A stretch of 57,313 nt of DNA. Source: Akkermansiaceae bacterium UBA7890 (GTDB lineage Bacteria; Verrucomicrobiota; Verrucomicrobiia; Verrucomicrobiales; Akkermansiaceae). The stretch lies in assembly GCA_002501065.1 (NCBI GenBank), contig DLRK01000117.1, positions 40,835 to 98,147 of the forward strand, given 5' to 3'. The notes under the pieces are model-generated. The model saw nothing but the letters and a program-made list of their open reading frames with translations, was not told where the DNA came from and ran no database searches. Shown one piece after another: positions 1-9,329 of this stretch; positions within the stretch are counted from its first letter, which is position 1; the number at the start of each line of letters is the position of its first letter. The position numbers and the translations under genes were made by a program.

Positions 1-161
1 GCCACCTTGTCGATGAAGGGCGTGGGAATCTTGGTGGCCCCATAGACCCCGACGTCTCCGTAACCGACGTCGTCCCCGTAGACGATGACCACGTTGGGTT
101 TCTCCGCGCCTTGGAGCAACGGAGCGAACAGGACGACAGCAGCAAGGGCGACAGACTTCAT
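1..161 (-). CDS. Sulfatase, N-terminal fragment (runs off window)
   Basis: Reading the complement from the ATG at 159-161 gives 53 residues that continue beyond the left edge. Residues 1-19 form a typical signal peptide (hydrophobic core, ending QGA), followed by the sulfatase opening motif KPNVVIVYGDDVGYGDVGVY. The two consecutive Asp at residues 30-31 correspond to metal ligands of the alkaline-phosphatase-like sulfatase fold. The CxPSR formylglycine motif would lie beyond the edge, so catalytic competence cannot be judged. It is probably an exported arylsulfatase acting on sulfated polysaccharides or small sulfate esters. It diverges from the CRTAC protein at 342 and shares a 180-base upstream region with it. 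Confidence 0.88.
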   Translation of the reverse strand, partial: MKSVALAAVVLFAPLLQGAEKPNVVIVYGDDVGYGDVGVYGATKIPTPFIDKV

Positions 162-341
162 CTTCACGCACGATTCTGGGAGGAATTGCCCCGGGAACAC
201 GAGCAGGAAAGCCAGTCTTTCTTCTCCGCTCCTTCAGGACCGGCACCCCATCGGTTGGTTGATGGAGACAACCTCCTGACCCTCCCTAAATCCCACTCGA
301 ATCTGTTGCTGCGGAACCATTTATCTCTTAATATCGCCGCC

Positions 342-3300
342 ATGCCCCCTCGCCCCCTGCTCCTTTCGGCTGCCACCCGGCTTTCTGCCACGGTGTTGCT
401 GGGCACGGGAATCCTTCCGGGGGCCGGGACACCCGAATTCCTCCCTCTCCAGGCGCCCGGGCCTCCGGGCCCGCACCTCTTCACCGCGCTGACCCCCGAA
501 CAGTCCGGTATCGACTTCGTCAATCCAATCGACACCAGTCATCCTCTCAAGCGCATTTACCTTGGCGCCTTCGCCTGCGGAGGAATCGGAGTAGGCGACC
601 TGGATGGCGACGGACGACCCGATCTCTTCCTCACCGGAGGATCCCCGGAGAACCGTCTTTATCTCCAGACCGACAAGCCCCTCCGGTTTGCGGACGCCAC
701 CAGGGTCTCGGGAATCACCCCCTCCCGCACCTGGTCGGCTGGCCCCACTCTCGTTGACATCGACGACGACGGCGACCTCGACATTCACGTCTGCAACTAC
801 GACGCCCCGAATCACCTTTGGATCAATGACGGAAAGGGGAAATTCACGGAACAGGCGGAAGCCTTCGGACTCGCCATTTCGGATGCCAGCCTGATGGCCA
901 CCTTCTGCGACTACGACCTGGATGGAGACCTCGATTGCTTCCTCCTCACCCGGGACTTCAAGCGGGCGGGTGGACGACCAAAGGAGCATCCGATAGAGCT
1001 CGTGGACAAGAAATGGAGGATCAAGGCCGGTTTCGAGAAGTACTACGACATCGTGACCCGACCCGGGGGAAAACAGGTCTACATCAATGCTGGTCGCCAG
1101 GACTTCCTCCTCCGCAATGAGGGACCAGACGCCGGGGGGCAGGTCCGCTTCACGGATATCAGCAGGGCTGCCGGCATTTCAGGACGCGACCGGGGAAACT
1201 CGGCGACCTGGTGGGATTTTGATAATGACGGACTCCCCGACATCTACGTCGGAAATGACTTCAAGGACGCCGACCGACTCTACCGCAATAACGGAAACGG
1301 CACCTTCACTGACGTCATCAGGCAGGCCGCTCCACACACTCCCTGGTTCTCCATGGGAGCCGACGTGGCTGATCTCGACGGCGACGGTCGTACGGATCTG
1401 CTCATCGCCGACATGGCGGGCACCAATCACTACCGCTCCAAGACCACGATGGGGGAAATCACCTCCATCCGGCCTTTCCTGCTCTCCGCCGTACCCCGCC
1501 AGTACATGCACAATGTTCTTTATCTCAACAACGGGGTCGGAAAACTCGCGGACGGTGCCTACCAGGCGGGCCTCGCCAACTCAGACTGGACCTGGGCCGT
1601 CAAACTGCATGACTTCGATCTCAACGGTCACGTCGACGCCTTCTTCACCAATGGCGTGTCGAGGGGTTTCAACAATTCCGACGACCAGAGGAGTGCCTCG
1701 GACTATATCGGCCAGACCGAGTGGGATTACTACGAGTCCCACCCTCCCCGCAGGGAGGAGAACCTCGCCTTTGCCAACCGGGGCAATCTCAAGTTCGAGA
1801 ACATCAGTTCTGAGTGGGGACTTGACCACCTCGGAATGAGCTATGCGGCGGCCACCGGCGATCTCGATGGCGACGGCGATGCCGAAATAATCGTGGCCAG
1901 CCTGGATGAACCGGTCCGCATATACCGGAACAATGCCCCGGACTCCGCCCGGAGAGTGACCGTTCGCCTGAAGGGCGCAGCGGGAAATCGCCACGGCCTG
2001 GGAGCTGACGTCTGGGTGCAAAGCGGCGGCCGTCTGCAGAAAAGCGGGCTGCAACCAGCCACCGGATTCCTCTCCTCCAACCAACCGGTCCTCCAGTTCG
2101 GGCTGGGGACCAGCGAGAAGATCAGGCACATCACGGTGAAGTGGCAACGCGGACACGTTCAGCGATTTGAAAATCTGACAGCCGGCCGCTCCTACCTCAT
2201 CGAGGAACCCACCGCTCCTCCACCGAAATGGACACGCCCCGCCCGCCAATCCACCCGCTACGCCTCCATCAACTCGCCCTCTCTGCGGAAGATTGCGCAC
2301 AGGGAAACACTCTACGACGACTTCATCCGGCAACCCCTCCTCCCCTACAAGCACTCTCAACTTGGCCCCGGAATGGCCTGGCAGGATGTCGACGGTGACG
2401 GTGATGCCGACTTCTTCCTTGCCGGTGGGGCAGGTCATCCCGGCCGCCTCTCTCTCAACATGGGCGGGGGCACCTTCCGCGAAGCTCCGAGTCCTGACCT
2501 TGCAAAGCACGCCGCCTCCGAGGATCTGGGAGCCCTCTTCTTCGACGCAGATGGTGACGGCCGTCAGGATCTCTATGTGGTCAGTGGTGGAGTGGAATGC
2601 AGCCCGGGAGCGGAACTTCTGCGCGATCGCCTCTACCTCAACGACGGATCCGGCCACCTCGCCCACGCCGCAACGGCCCTGCCGGATCTGCGTGACAGTG
2701 GGAGTTGCGTGGTGGGTGCCGACTACGACCGGGACGGCGACCTCGACCTGTTCGTGGGCGGACGCGTGATTCCGGGTGCGTATCCGGAAACCCCCTCAAG
2801 CCGCCTTCTGCGAAATGACTCCACCCCTCAGGGGGTAAAGTTCACTGACCAGACCTCCCTGGCTCCGGGTTTGCAGCGCGCCGGTCTGGTGAGCAGCGCC
2901 CTCTGGTCCGATGCCAATGGCGACGGCTGGATCGATCTCCTCATCTGCTGCGAATGGGGACCGGTGAAAGTGTTTCTCAATCGAGAGGGACAGCTGATCG
3001 AATCAACCGGAAAATCCGGACTGGAGAATCACCTCGGTTGGTGGAACGGAATCGCGAGTGCCGACCTGGATGGCGATGGAGACCTCGATTACGTAGCAAC
3101 CAACCAGGGCACCAACACGCCCTACAAGGCGAGCAGGGAGAAACCCGGACTCCTCTTCTACGGCGACTTTGACGGAAGCGGCAACAAGCGCATCGTCGAG
3201 GCCAAGTTCGAGGGCAAGACCTGCTATCCAAGGCGGGGATTCAGCTGCTCCAGTGGAGCCATGCCCATCCTGCGCAAGCGACTCAGGACCTTCGAGAACT

Positions 3301-4037
3301 TTGCCCGTTCCACTCTCGGGGACCTCTACGGAGACGAACTCTCGGACTCCCTCCGTCTTGAGGTCAATACGCTTGAGTCCTGCGCCCTGCTGAACAACGG
3401 CCAGGCGCAATTCACCGTTCGCCCTCTTCCCCGGGTCGCCCAGTTTTCGCCCTCGCAGGGAGTCCTTCTCAGTGACCTTGATGCCGATGGACACGTCGAC
3501 TGCGTGCTGGCCCAGAACTTCTTCGGAGCTCAACCGGAAATCGGCCTGCTTGATGCCGGCCTGAGCCTTCTGCTCCACGGGCGCGGGACGGGAGATTTCG
3601 TGACGGCGGGACCTGACCGGAGCGGGATAAGAGTTCCAGGGGCCGCCACCGCCATCAGCAGCGCCGATCTCAATGACGACGGGCGCCCCGAGTTGATCTT
3701 TGCCCTCAACCGTTCACCCCTCATGATCTTCTCCGAACCACCCGCCCGGGAGCAAACCAACCGACTGCTCGAAGTGCGCCTGACGGGAAAACCGGGGAAT
3801 ATCCAGGCAGTCGGCGCCAGGATCACGGTGACGCTGACAGGAAGCAAGCGAGGCCAGACCTCCGAAGTCACGGCTGGCTCAGGCTACCTCGGCCAGTCGG
3901 AACCCGTGCGCTGGTTTGGTCTGGGGCCAGTGGCCGCCGGTGCCCGCCTGGAGATCACCGTGCGCTGGCCAGACGGCGCCTCCAGCACCACCGAAGCCAT
4001 CGCAGGAGCCCGGCAGGTGGTGATTCCACAGCCTTGA
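342..4037 (+). CDS. Secreted double CRTAC/FG-GAP repeat protein with two ASPIC/UnbV domains
   Basis: A 1231-residue protein. The frame is open upstream to 111, but ATG 342 is preferred because it gives a short leader (MPPRPLLLSAATRL..) typical of an export signal. About fifteen FG-GAP/VCBS calcium-loop motifs of the form DxDGDGxxDL are spread over residues 80-1160, for example DLDGDGRPDLF and DFDNDGLPDIY. There are two ASPIC/UnbV domains, about residues 535-625 (GLGADVWVQSGG.. QFGLG) and 1145-1230 (VGARITV.. WFGLGPV.. VRWPDG). The order is therefore beta-propeller, ASPIC, beta-propeller, ASPIC: two complete CRTAC-like modules in one chain, about twice the common single-module length. Such proteins are usually exported and thought to bind ligands or calcium; no enzymatic residues are recognisable. 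It stands apart from its downstream neighbour (124-base gap). Confidence 0.85.
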   Translation: MPPRPLLLSAATRLSATVLLGTGILPGAGTPEFLPLQAPGPPGPHLFTALTPEQSGIDFVNPIDTSHPLKRIYLGAFACGGIGVGDLDGDGRPDLFLTGGSPENRLYLQTDKPLRFADATRVSGITPSRTWSAGPTLVDIDDDGDLDIHVCNYDAPNHLWINDGKGKFTEQAEAFGLAISDASLMATFCDYDLDGDLDCFLLTRDFKRAGGRPKEHPIELVDKKWRIKAGFEKYYDIVTRPGGKQVYINAGRQDFLLRNEGPDAGGQVRFTDISRAAGISGRDRGNSATWWDFDNDGLPDIYVGNDFKDADRLYRNNGNGTFTDVIRQAAPHTPWFSMGADVADLDGDGRTDLLIADMAGTNHYRSKTTMGEITSIRPFLLSAVPRQYMHNVLYLNNGVGKLADGAYQAGLANSDWTWAVKLHDFDLNGHVDAFFTNGVSRGFNNSDDQRSASDYIGQTEWDYYESHPPRREENLAFANRGNLKFENISSEWGLDHLGMSYAAATGDLDGDGDAEIIVASLDEPVRIYRNNAPDSARRVTVRLKGAAGNRHGLGADVWVQSGGRLQKSGLQPATGFLSSNQPVLQFGLGTSEKIRHITVKWQRGHVQRFENLTAGRSYLIEEPTAPPPKWTRPARQSTRYASINSPSLRKIAHRETLYDDFIRQPLLPYKHSQLGPGMAWQDVDGDGDADFFLAGGAGHPGRLSLNMGGGTFREAPSPDLAKHAASEDLGALFFDADGDGRQDLYVVSGGVECSPGAELLRDRLYLNDGSGHLAHAATALPDLRDSGSCVVGADYDRDGDLDLFVGGRVIPGAYPETPSSRLLRNDSTPQGVKFTDQTSLAPGLQRAGLVSSALWSDANGDGWIDLLICCEWGPVKVFLNREGQLIESTGKSGLENHLGWWNGIASADLDGDGDLDYVATNQGTNTPYKASREKPGLLFYGDFDGSGNKRIVEAKFEGKTCYPRRGFSCSSGAMPILRKRLRTFENFARSTLGDLYGDELSDSLRLEVNTLESCALLNNGQAQFTVRPLPRVAQFSPSQGVLLSDLDADGHVDCVLAQNFFGAQPEIGLLDAGLSLLLHGRGTGDFVTAGPDRSGIRVPGAATAISSADLNDDGRPELIFALNRSPLMIFSEPPAREQTNRLLEVRLTGKPGNIQAVGARITVTLTGSKRGQTSEVTAGSGYLGQSEPVRWFGLGPVAAGARLEITVRWPDGASSTTEAIAGARQVVIPQP

Positions 4038-4161
4038 TGTTCACCTCGTGCAACCTGACCGGCAGAGTCCCGGATTTTGCATTGCAGCACAGGTGGGCAG
4101 GGCATACAGGTAATACGACCGCGTCATCCCATAAATCGGTTCAAACCCCCAATCCCACCCC

Positions 4162-7100
4162 GTGCCTTCTTCCCTGTTTGCTCGCCTCTCCTCTCTCCCG
4201 GGGGCTATCGTCCTTCTATCCGCCGCGGTCCTTTCTGCCGCCCCGGTCATCAACGAAATCCACTATAATAACGACGTTAACTACATCCCCAACGAATTCG
4301 TCGAGATCTACAACCCGGGACCGGGATCCGCCGATCTTTCCGGCTGGCAAATCACCGGAGGAGTCGAGTTCCTCTTTCCCGAGAGCACCCTCCTTGACGA
4401 GGGCGCCTACCTCGTGGTGGCAGAAAACCCGAGCACCCTTAACGCGGAGTTTCAGATTGATGCGCTCGGCCCCTATAGCGGCGGACTGAGCGGCGAAGGT
4501 GAAACCGTCGACCTCGTCGACTCCTCGGGTGAACGCATCGACCGCGTCAACTTCGACAAGGACTTCCCCTGGCCCATCGCAGCAGATGGCGCAGGAAGCT
4601 CCATGGAACTCATCAATCCTGCTCTCGACAACGACCTCGGCAGTTCATGGCGCAGCTCAAACACCAACGGGATCCCCAGTGCCCCCACCCCCGGACGGAT
4701 TAACAGCGTCGCCACTACGACGGCACCCCCCAATATCCGCCAGGTTCGCCACACCCCCCAGCAACCCACCGGTTCCGAGGATACCGTCATCACCGCCAAG
4801 GTCACTGACCCTGACGGGGTGGCCGGGGTCAACCTGCAATATGCTCTCATTCTTCCGGGGCGCTACGTCCCCGCCTTCCTGGCAAAATCCCACTCCCAAC
4901 TCCTCGCCAATCCGACCGCACCCCGCACCCCCAACCCCGCCTACCTCCGGAACTGGCTCACCACCCCCATGCTCGACGACGGCCTGGGTGACGACGCTGT
5001 CGCCGGCGACAATATTTTCACGGCCACAATACCGGCTGAAGATTATTCCAACCGGACTCTCCTCCGCTATCGCATCGCAGTCAGCGATTCCGATGGCGCT
5101 TCAGTGACCGTTCCCTTCTTTGACGACGATTCTCTCAATTTCGCCTGCTTTATTTACGACGGGATCCCGGACTACGTCACCACCACCCGCACCTACCCGG
5201 CAGAGCCCATTCTCAGCACCCTCCCTGCCTACCACCTTCTCACCACCCAGGCAGACTATGACGACTGCGTGGCCTACGACGCCAACCAGATCCCCCGCAA
5301 CAGCTATGACGCCCGCAGCGCCTTCAACTGGAGTGGCAGTTTCGTCTACAACGGGATCGTCTACGACAACATAGGCTACCGCCTCCGCCAGAGAAACGCC
5401 CGTTACTCCAACCGGGGCAAGCGAAGTTTCCGCTTCCGCTTCAATCGCGGGAATCATGTCCAGTTCCATGACATGTGGGGCAATCCCTACCCCACCAGGT
5501 GGCGGACCCTGAACTCGCACAAGATGCACGCGCGAGGCGGCACCAACTTCGGCCTCTACGAGGCGGCCAACAGCATCCTCTGGAATACAACCGGAACTCC
5601 CTCACCCTTCACCCACTGGTTCCACTTCCGCGTTATCAAGAATTCCGAGGAGGCCCCGGATCAGTATCACGGCGACTTCTACGGGTTTCTCCTCGCGATG
5701 GAAGATTACGACCGACGCTTCCTCAAGGCCCACGATCTGGAAGAAGGCAATCTCTACAAGCTCAAGTCCGGCCTCACCGAAGGACTCGACGTGATCCGCT
5801 ACCATGCACCCCGCGGCACGCGCGGGGGCGCCGATTACGAAAACATTATCTTCAACCTGCGTCCCCATCAGAACGATGCCTGGCTGCGTCGCCATGTCGA
5901 CTGGGATTCATGGTATCACTACCACGCCATTGTCGATGCGGTGCGACACTACGACGTGCAGCCAAATACCAGCGAACACCTCAAGAACCGGTCCTACTAC
6001 TTCAAGCCGGATCGTTCCCGCTTCGGACTCCTCCAGGTTTTTCCCTGGGACTCCGACACCAGCTGGGGCCCCAACTGGAACGGCGGGGAGGCTTTTTGCA
6101 AGTACGCCATGGGAAACCGTCCGGAGTTCAACAAGGAGTACCGCAACGTGGTCCGCGAGATCCGGGACCTCGTGTGGCAGCAGGACCAGATCCACGGACT
6201 CATCGACATGCTCCAGGACCGCGTGCTCAGTTTCCAGCAGGCCGACCGCCTGCGCTGGACCAGCGCACCGTCCTCAGCCGGTTCACAGAACGACGGCGAC
6301 ATCCGCCTGCGCACCCGCGACATGAAAAACTTCGCCTTCACGGGGGGGACCTGGACCGGGGGTGACAGCGGCACGATGGAACCCGGTTCCCGCGACAGCG
6401 GAACCTCCGGACGCGAGGGCCGCGACGCCTACCTCGATGAACTGGGAGCCGATCCTTCCATCCCGGACACTCCCACCATCACCGACCTCAGCGAGGAGGG
6501 CCACCCCGCCAATGGATTGCGCTTTGAATCATCAGCCTTTTCTGACAGTTCCGGTGATTTCGGCGCCATGGAATTCCGCATCGCGGAGCATGCCCCCTAT
6601 GCCCGGGGCAGCAACATTCCCTTCCCCTTCGAATGGGCGGCCACCTGGGAAAGCAGCGAGCTCGACACCTTCACCTCCACTATCACGCCCCCGGCCTCTG
6701 CGGTGCGCGGGAACAGGACCTATCGTGCCCGGGTGAGACACATGGACAATACTGGTCGCTGGAGCCACTGGTCCGAACCGGTCGAATTCGCGGCTGCCGA
6801 TCCCTTCGCCACCGACCATCAGCAGGGTCTCGTCATCAGCGAGATCATGTACAACCCGACAGGATCGGATGACCTCGAATACATTGAACTGCGCAACATC
6901 GGCCCCATTCCGCTGGATCTCACCGATGTCCGCTTCACCAAGGGCATCGACTTCGATTTTACTGCCGGCACCATCATCAATCCCGGCCAATACCTTCTGG
7001 TGGTGCGAAATGTTGCCGCCTTTGAGTCGCACTACGGGACCGATCTTCCGGTGGCCGGGGAGTATCAGAATGAGGACGAAGGCCGCCTCGAAAACGACGG

Positions 7101-7674
7101 TGAACGTATCAAACTGGCCCTGGGCACCTTTCCCCTCCACGAATTCGTCTACGACAACAATCCCCCCTGGGCTGAAGGGGCTGATGCGGGTGGCTACAGT
7201 CTGGAACTGGCACACACTACCGACAACGCCGACAACGACCCGCTCGATCCCCTGGGACACGGCATCCCCTCCAACTGGCGCCTGGGAGGATCCCCGGGGG
7301 CTTCCACCAGCCAGACCTTCAGTGGCCCCGACCCTCTTGCTGATGACGATGGTGACGGACTTTCCGCCTTCCTCGAGCACGCTCTCGGAAGTGACGATGG
7401 TGATCCCGCCAACGGACCCGGTCTGATCTCGGCGCAACGCGGGGAAAACTCCCTGACCTTCACCTTCCAGCGCCACCTTTTTGCCGATGATGTGCACTAT
7501 GAGGTAGAAGTTTCCCACGACCTTCTTACCTGGAGCTCTGAAGCCTCCCTTCTCTCGGAAGTCGTCAACGATGACAGGACCTCTCTTGTAACCTACCGAT
7601 CTGACCTTCTCGCTGACGAGGAGACCACCCTGTTCATGAGGCTGCGCACCACCTTGGTGCAACCGCTTCCCTGA
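4162..7674 (+). CDS. Secreted lamin-tail / CotH-like kinase domain protein
   Basis: A 1170-residue protein starting at GTG 4162, directly before a signal peptide (about residues 1-26, ending LSAA). A first lamin-tail domain follows (about 28-130: INEIHYNN.. FVEIYNPG.. LSGW). A CotH-type domain lies at about 350-700, with the conserved sections DVQPNTSEHLKNRSYYF and PWDSDTSWGPN; in CotH kinases these regions carry the catalytic and metal-binding Asp/Asn residues. A second lamin-tail domain is at about 887-1023 (ISEIMYNP.. YIELRNIG). Near the C-terminus is a calcium-loop motif (DDDGDGLSAFLEHALG) and a beta-rich end common in verrucomicrobial exported proteins. CotH proteins of spore formers phosphorylate coat proteins; the role in exported Gram-negative proteins is not established. 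A cell-surface or extracellular role is inferred. Confidence 0.85.
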   Translation: MPSSLFARLSSLPGAIVLLSAAVLSAAPVINEIHYNNDVNYIPNEFVEIYNPGPGSADLSGWQITGGVEFLFPESTLLDEGAYLVVAENPSTLNAEFQIDALGPYSGGLSGEGETVDLVDSSGERIDRVNFDKDFPWPIAADGAGSSMELINPALDNDLGSSWRSSNTNGIPSAPTPGRINSVATTTAPPNIRQVRHTPQQPTGSEDTVITAKVTDPDGVAGVNLQYALILPGRYVPAFLAKSHSQLLANPTAPRTPNPAYLRNWLTTPMLDDGLGDDAVAGDNIFTATIPAEDYSNRTLLRYRIAVSDSDGASVTVPFFDDDSLNFACFIYDGIPDYVTTTRTYPAEPILSTLPAYHLLTTQADYDDCVAYDANQIPRNSYDARSAFNWSGSFVYNGIVYDNIGYRLRQRNARYSNRGKRSFRFRFNRGNHVQFHDMWGNPYPTRWRTLNSHKMHARGGTNFGLYEAANSILWNTTGTPSPFTHWFHFRVIKNSEEAPDQYHGDFYGFLLAMEDYDRRFLKAHDLEEGNLYKLKSGLTEGLDVIRYHAPRGTRGGADYENIIFNLRPHQNDAWLRRHVDWDSWYHYHAIVDAVRHYDVQPNTSEHLKNRSYYFKPDRSRFGLLQVFPWDSDTSWGPNWNGGEAFCKYAMGNRPEFNKEYRNVVREIRDLVWQQDQIHGLIDMLQDRVLSFQQADRLRWTSAPSSAGSQNDGDIRLRTRDMKNFAFTGGTWTGGDSGTMEPGSRDSGTSGREGRDAYLDELGADPSIPDTPTITDLSEEGHPANGLRFESSAFSDSSGDFGAMEFRIAEHAPYARGSNIPFPFEWAATWESSELDTFTSTITPPASAVRGNRTYRARVRHMDNTGRWSHWSEPVEFAAADPFATDHQQGLVISEIMYNPTGSDDLEYIELRNIGPIPLDLTDVRFTKGIDFDFTAGTIINPGQYLLVVRNVAAFESHYGTDLPVAGEYQNEDEGRLENDGERIKLALGTFPLHEFVYDNNPPWAEGADAGGYSLELAHTTDNADNDPLDPLGHGIPSNWRLGGSPGASTSQTFSGPDPLADDDGDGLSAFLEHALGSDDGDPANGPGLISAQRGENSLTFTFQRHLFADDVHYEVEVSHDLLTWSSEASLLSEVVNDDRTSLVTYRSDLLADEETTLFMRLRTTLVQPLP

Positions 7675-7835
7675 TCCCGGCTACGACAGTTTCAGCAACC
7701 TGAGGCTCTCCCCAATGCCACCTCATGGGGCCGCAGGCGATGGCCCTCCTCTCCAGCTGAAAACCGGAATCGCGGTCACTCGTCTCAGTTGAACGCGTGA
7801 TTGCGCCCCTCCGACAGGCCGCTATCGTGCTGACA

Positions 7836-9329
7836 ATGAATCTGGAGCGCGAACCCTGCGATCTCTACAAGCATCTTCTCACCCGGCGCCAACTCCTTCG
7901 CCGCGGATCGACCGGCATCGGCTCACTGGCCCTGGGATCATTACTGACACCTGAGGCCTTTGCCGCCGGACTGGCCGGTAACGGTGGAAGGCAATTCGCG
8001 CCCAAGGCCAAGAGGATCATCTTCCTTTTCATGAATGGGGCCCCCTCCCAGCAGGACCTGTTCGACTACAAGCCCCAGCTGGCCAAGCATCACGGTCAGG
8101 AACTATTCAAGAAACTCGACGCCAAGACGAAGACCTGGAGCAAGGAAGGCTTCATTGAGAAAACCCAGCGCCTGACCGGAATGACCTCCGGACAGAGTTC
8201 CTTCCCGGTAGCCCGATCCAACTGGGAATTCAAGCAGCACGGGGAAGGCGGAGCCTGGATCAGTGGGATCCTGCCTCATACGGCCGCCATCGCCGATGAC
8301 CTCTGCTTCGTGAAATCAATGCACACCGAGGCAATCAATCACGATCCGGGCGTCACCTTCTTCCAGACCGGACACCAGCAACCGGGCCGTCCCAGCATGG
8401 GCTCCTGGATGAGCTATGGATTAGGCACGGACAATGCCAACCTCCCGGCATTCTGTGTCCTCATATCCAATGGGACCGGACGCCCCGGCAGTCAACCCGT
8501 CTACACCAAGCTCTGGAGCAGCGGATTCCTGCCCGGCGTGCACCAGGGCGTGCAATTGCGGGGCGGAAAAACTCCAGTTCTCTACCTCAACAGCCAGCCC
8601 GGTGAATCCGTGGCGGCACGGAAACGGATGATCGAGCGCATGGAAGCTCTCAACAGGATCCAGTTCGACGCCTTTGGCGACCCGGAGATCGCTACTCGCA
8701 TTGCGCAGTATGAAATGTCCTTTCGCATGCAGATGTCCGTGCCCGAGGCCACCGATATCAGCAATGAACCCAGGGCCATCCTCGATCTCTATGGACCGGA
8801 GTGCCAGCAACCGGGCAAGTTTGCCGCCAACTGCCTGCTTGCCCGCCGACTCGCTGAACGCGGAGTGCGCTTCGTGCAGCTCTACCACCGCGGCTGGGAT
8901 CAGCACGGCGGGCTCATAGGCGCCCTGCCCAAGCAATGCAATGACACCGACCAGGCTTGCGCCGCCCTGGTGACTGATCTCAAGCAGCGGGGAATGCTCG
9001 ATGAAACCCTGGTCGTGTGGGGCGGGGAATTCGGACGCACCACCTACTCACAGGGCGGAGCAGGAAAGGCTGCCAACGGCCGGGACCACCATCCACGATG
9101 CTTCACATACTGGATGGCTGGAGGCGGCATCAAGGCGGGGATCACGCACGGGGAAACCGACACCTTCGGATATAATATCGTCAAGAACCCCGTCCACGTG
9201 CACGACTGGCAGGCCACCGTCATGCAGTTGATGGGCATCGATCATGAACGGCTCACCTTCAAGTACCAGGGACGCCGCTTCCGTCTCACCGATGTTCACG
9301 GCAAAGTCGTCAAACCCATCCTTGCCTGA
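7836..9329 (+). CDS. DUF1501 domain-containing protein with Tat signal
   Basis: A 497-residue DUF1501 protein. The open frame could start at GTG 7797, but ATG 7836 gives the usual N-terminus: a short polar stretch, then LTRRQLLRRGSTGIGSLALG, a twin-arginine-like export signal. The body has family hallmarks: IIFLFMNGAPSQQDLFD, a central HDPG region, a GWDQHGG section, EFGRTTYSQG, GRDHHPRCF and the C-terminal RLTDVHGKVV. The fold is alkaline-phosphatase-like, but the reaction is unknown. Its stop overlaps the start of the next gene by one base (TGATGA at 9327-9331), so the two are translationally coupled. In PVC bacteria these two families almost always travel together. Confidence 0.9.
   Translation: MNLEREPCDLYKHLLTRRQLLRRGSTGIGSLALGSLLTPEAFAAGLAGNGGRQFAPKAKRIIFLFMNGAPSQQDLFDYKPQLAKHHGQELFKKLDAKTKTWSKEGFIEKTQRLTGMTSGQSSFPVARSNWEFKQHGEGGAWISGILPHTAAIADDLCFVKSMHTEAINHDPGVTFFQTGHQQPGRPSMGSWMSYGLGTDNANLPAFCVLISNGTGRPGSQPVYTKLWSSGFLPGVHQGVQLRGGKTPVLYLNSQPGESVAARKRMIERMEALNRIQFDAFGDPEIATRIAQYEMSFRMQMSVPEATDISNEPRAILDLYGPECQQPGKFAANCLLARRLAERGVRFVQLYHRGWDQHGGLIGALPKQCNDTDQACAALVTDLKQRGMLDETLVVWGGEFGRTTYSQGGAGKAANGRDHHPRCFTYWMAGGGIKAGITHGETDTFGYNIVKNPVHVHDWQATVMQLMGIDHERLTFKYQGRRFRLTDVHGKVVKPILA

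Noticed and set aside
111..341. Upstream extension of the CRTAC protein to 111
   Set aside because: Reads as non-coding, covers the start of the divergent sulfatase, and removes the signal peptide from the N-terminus.
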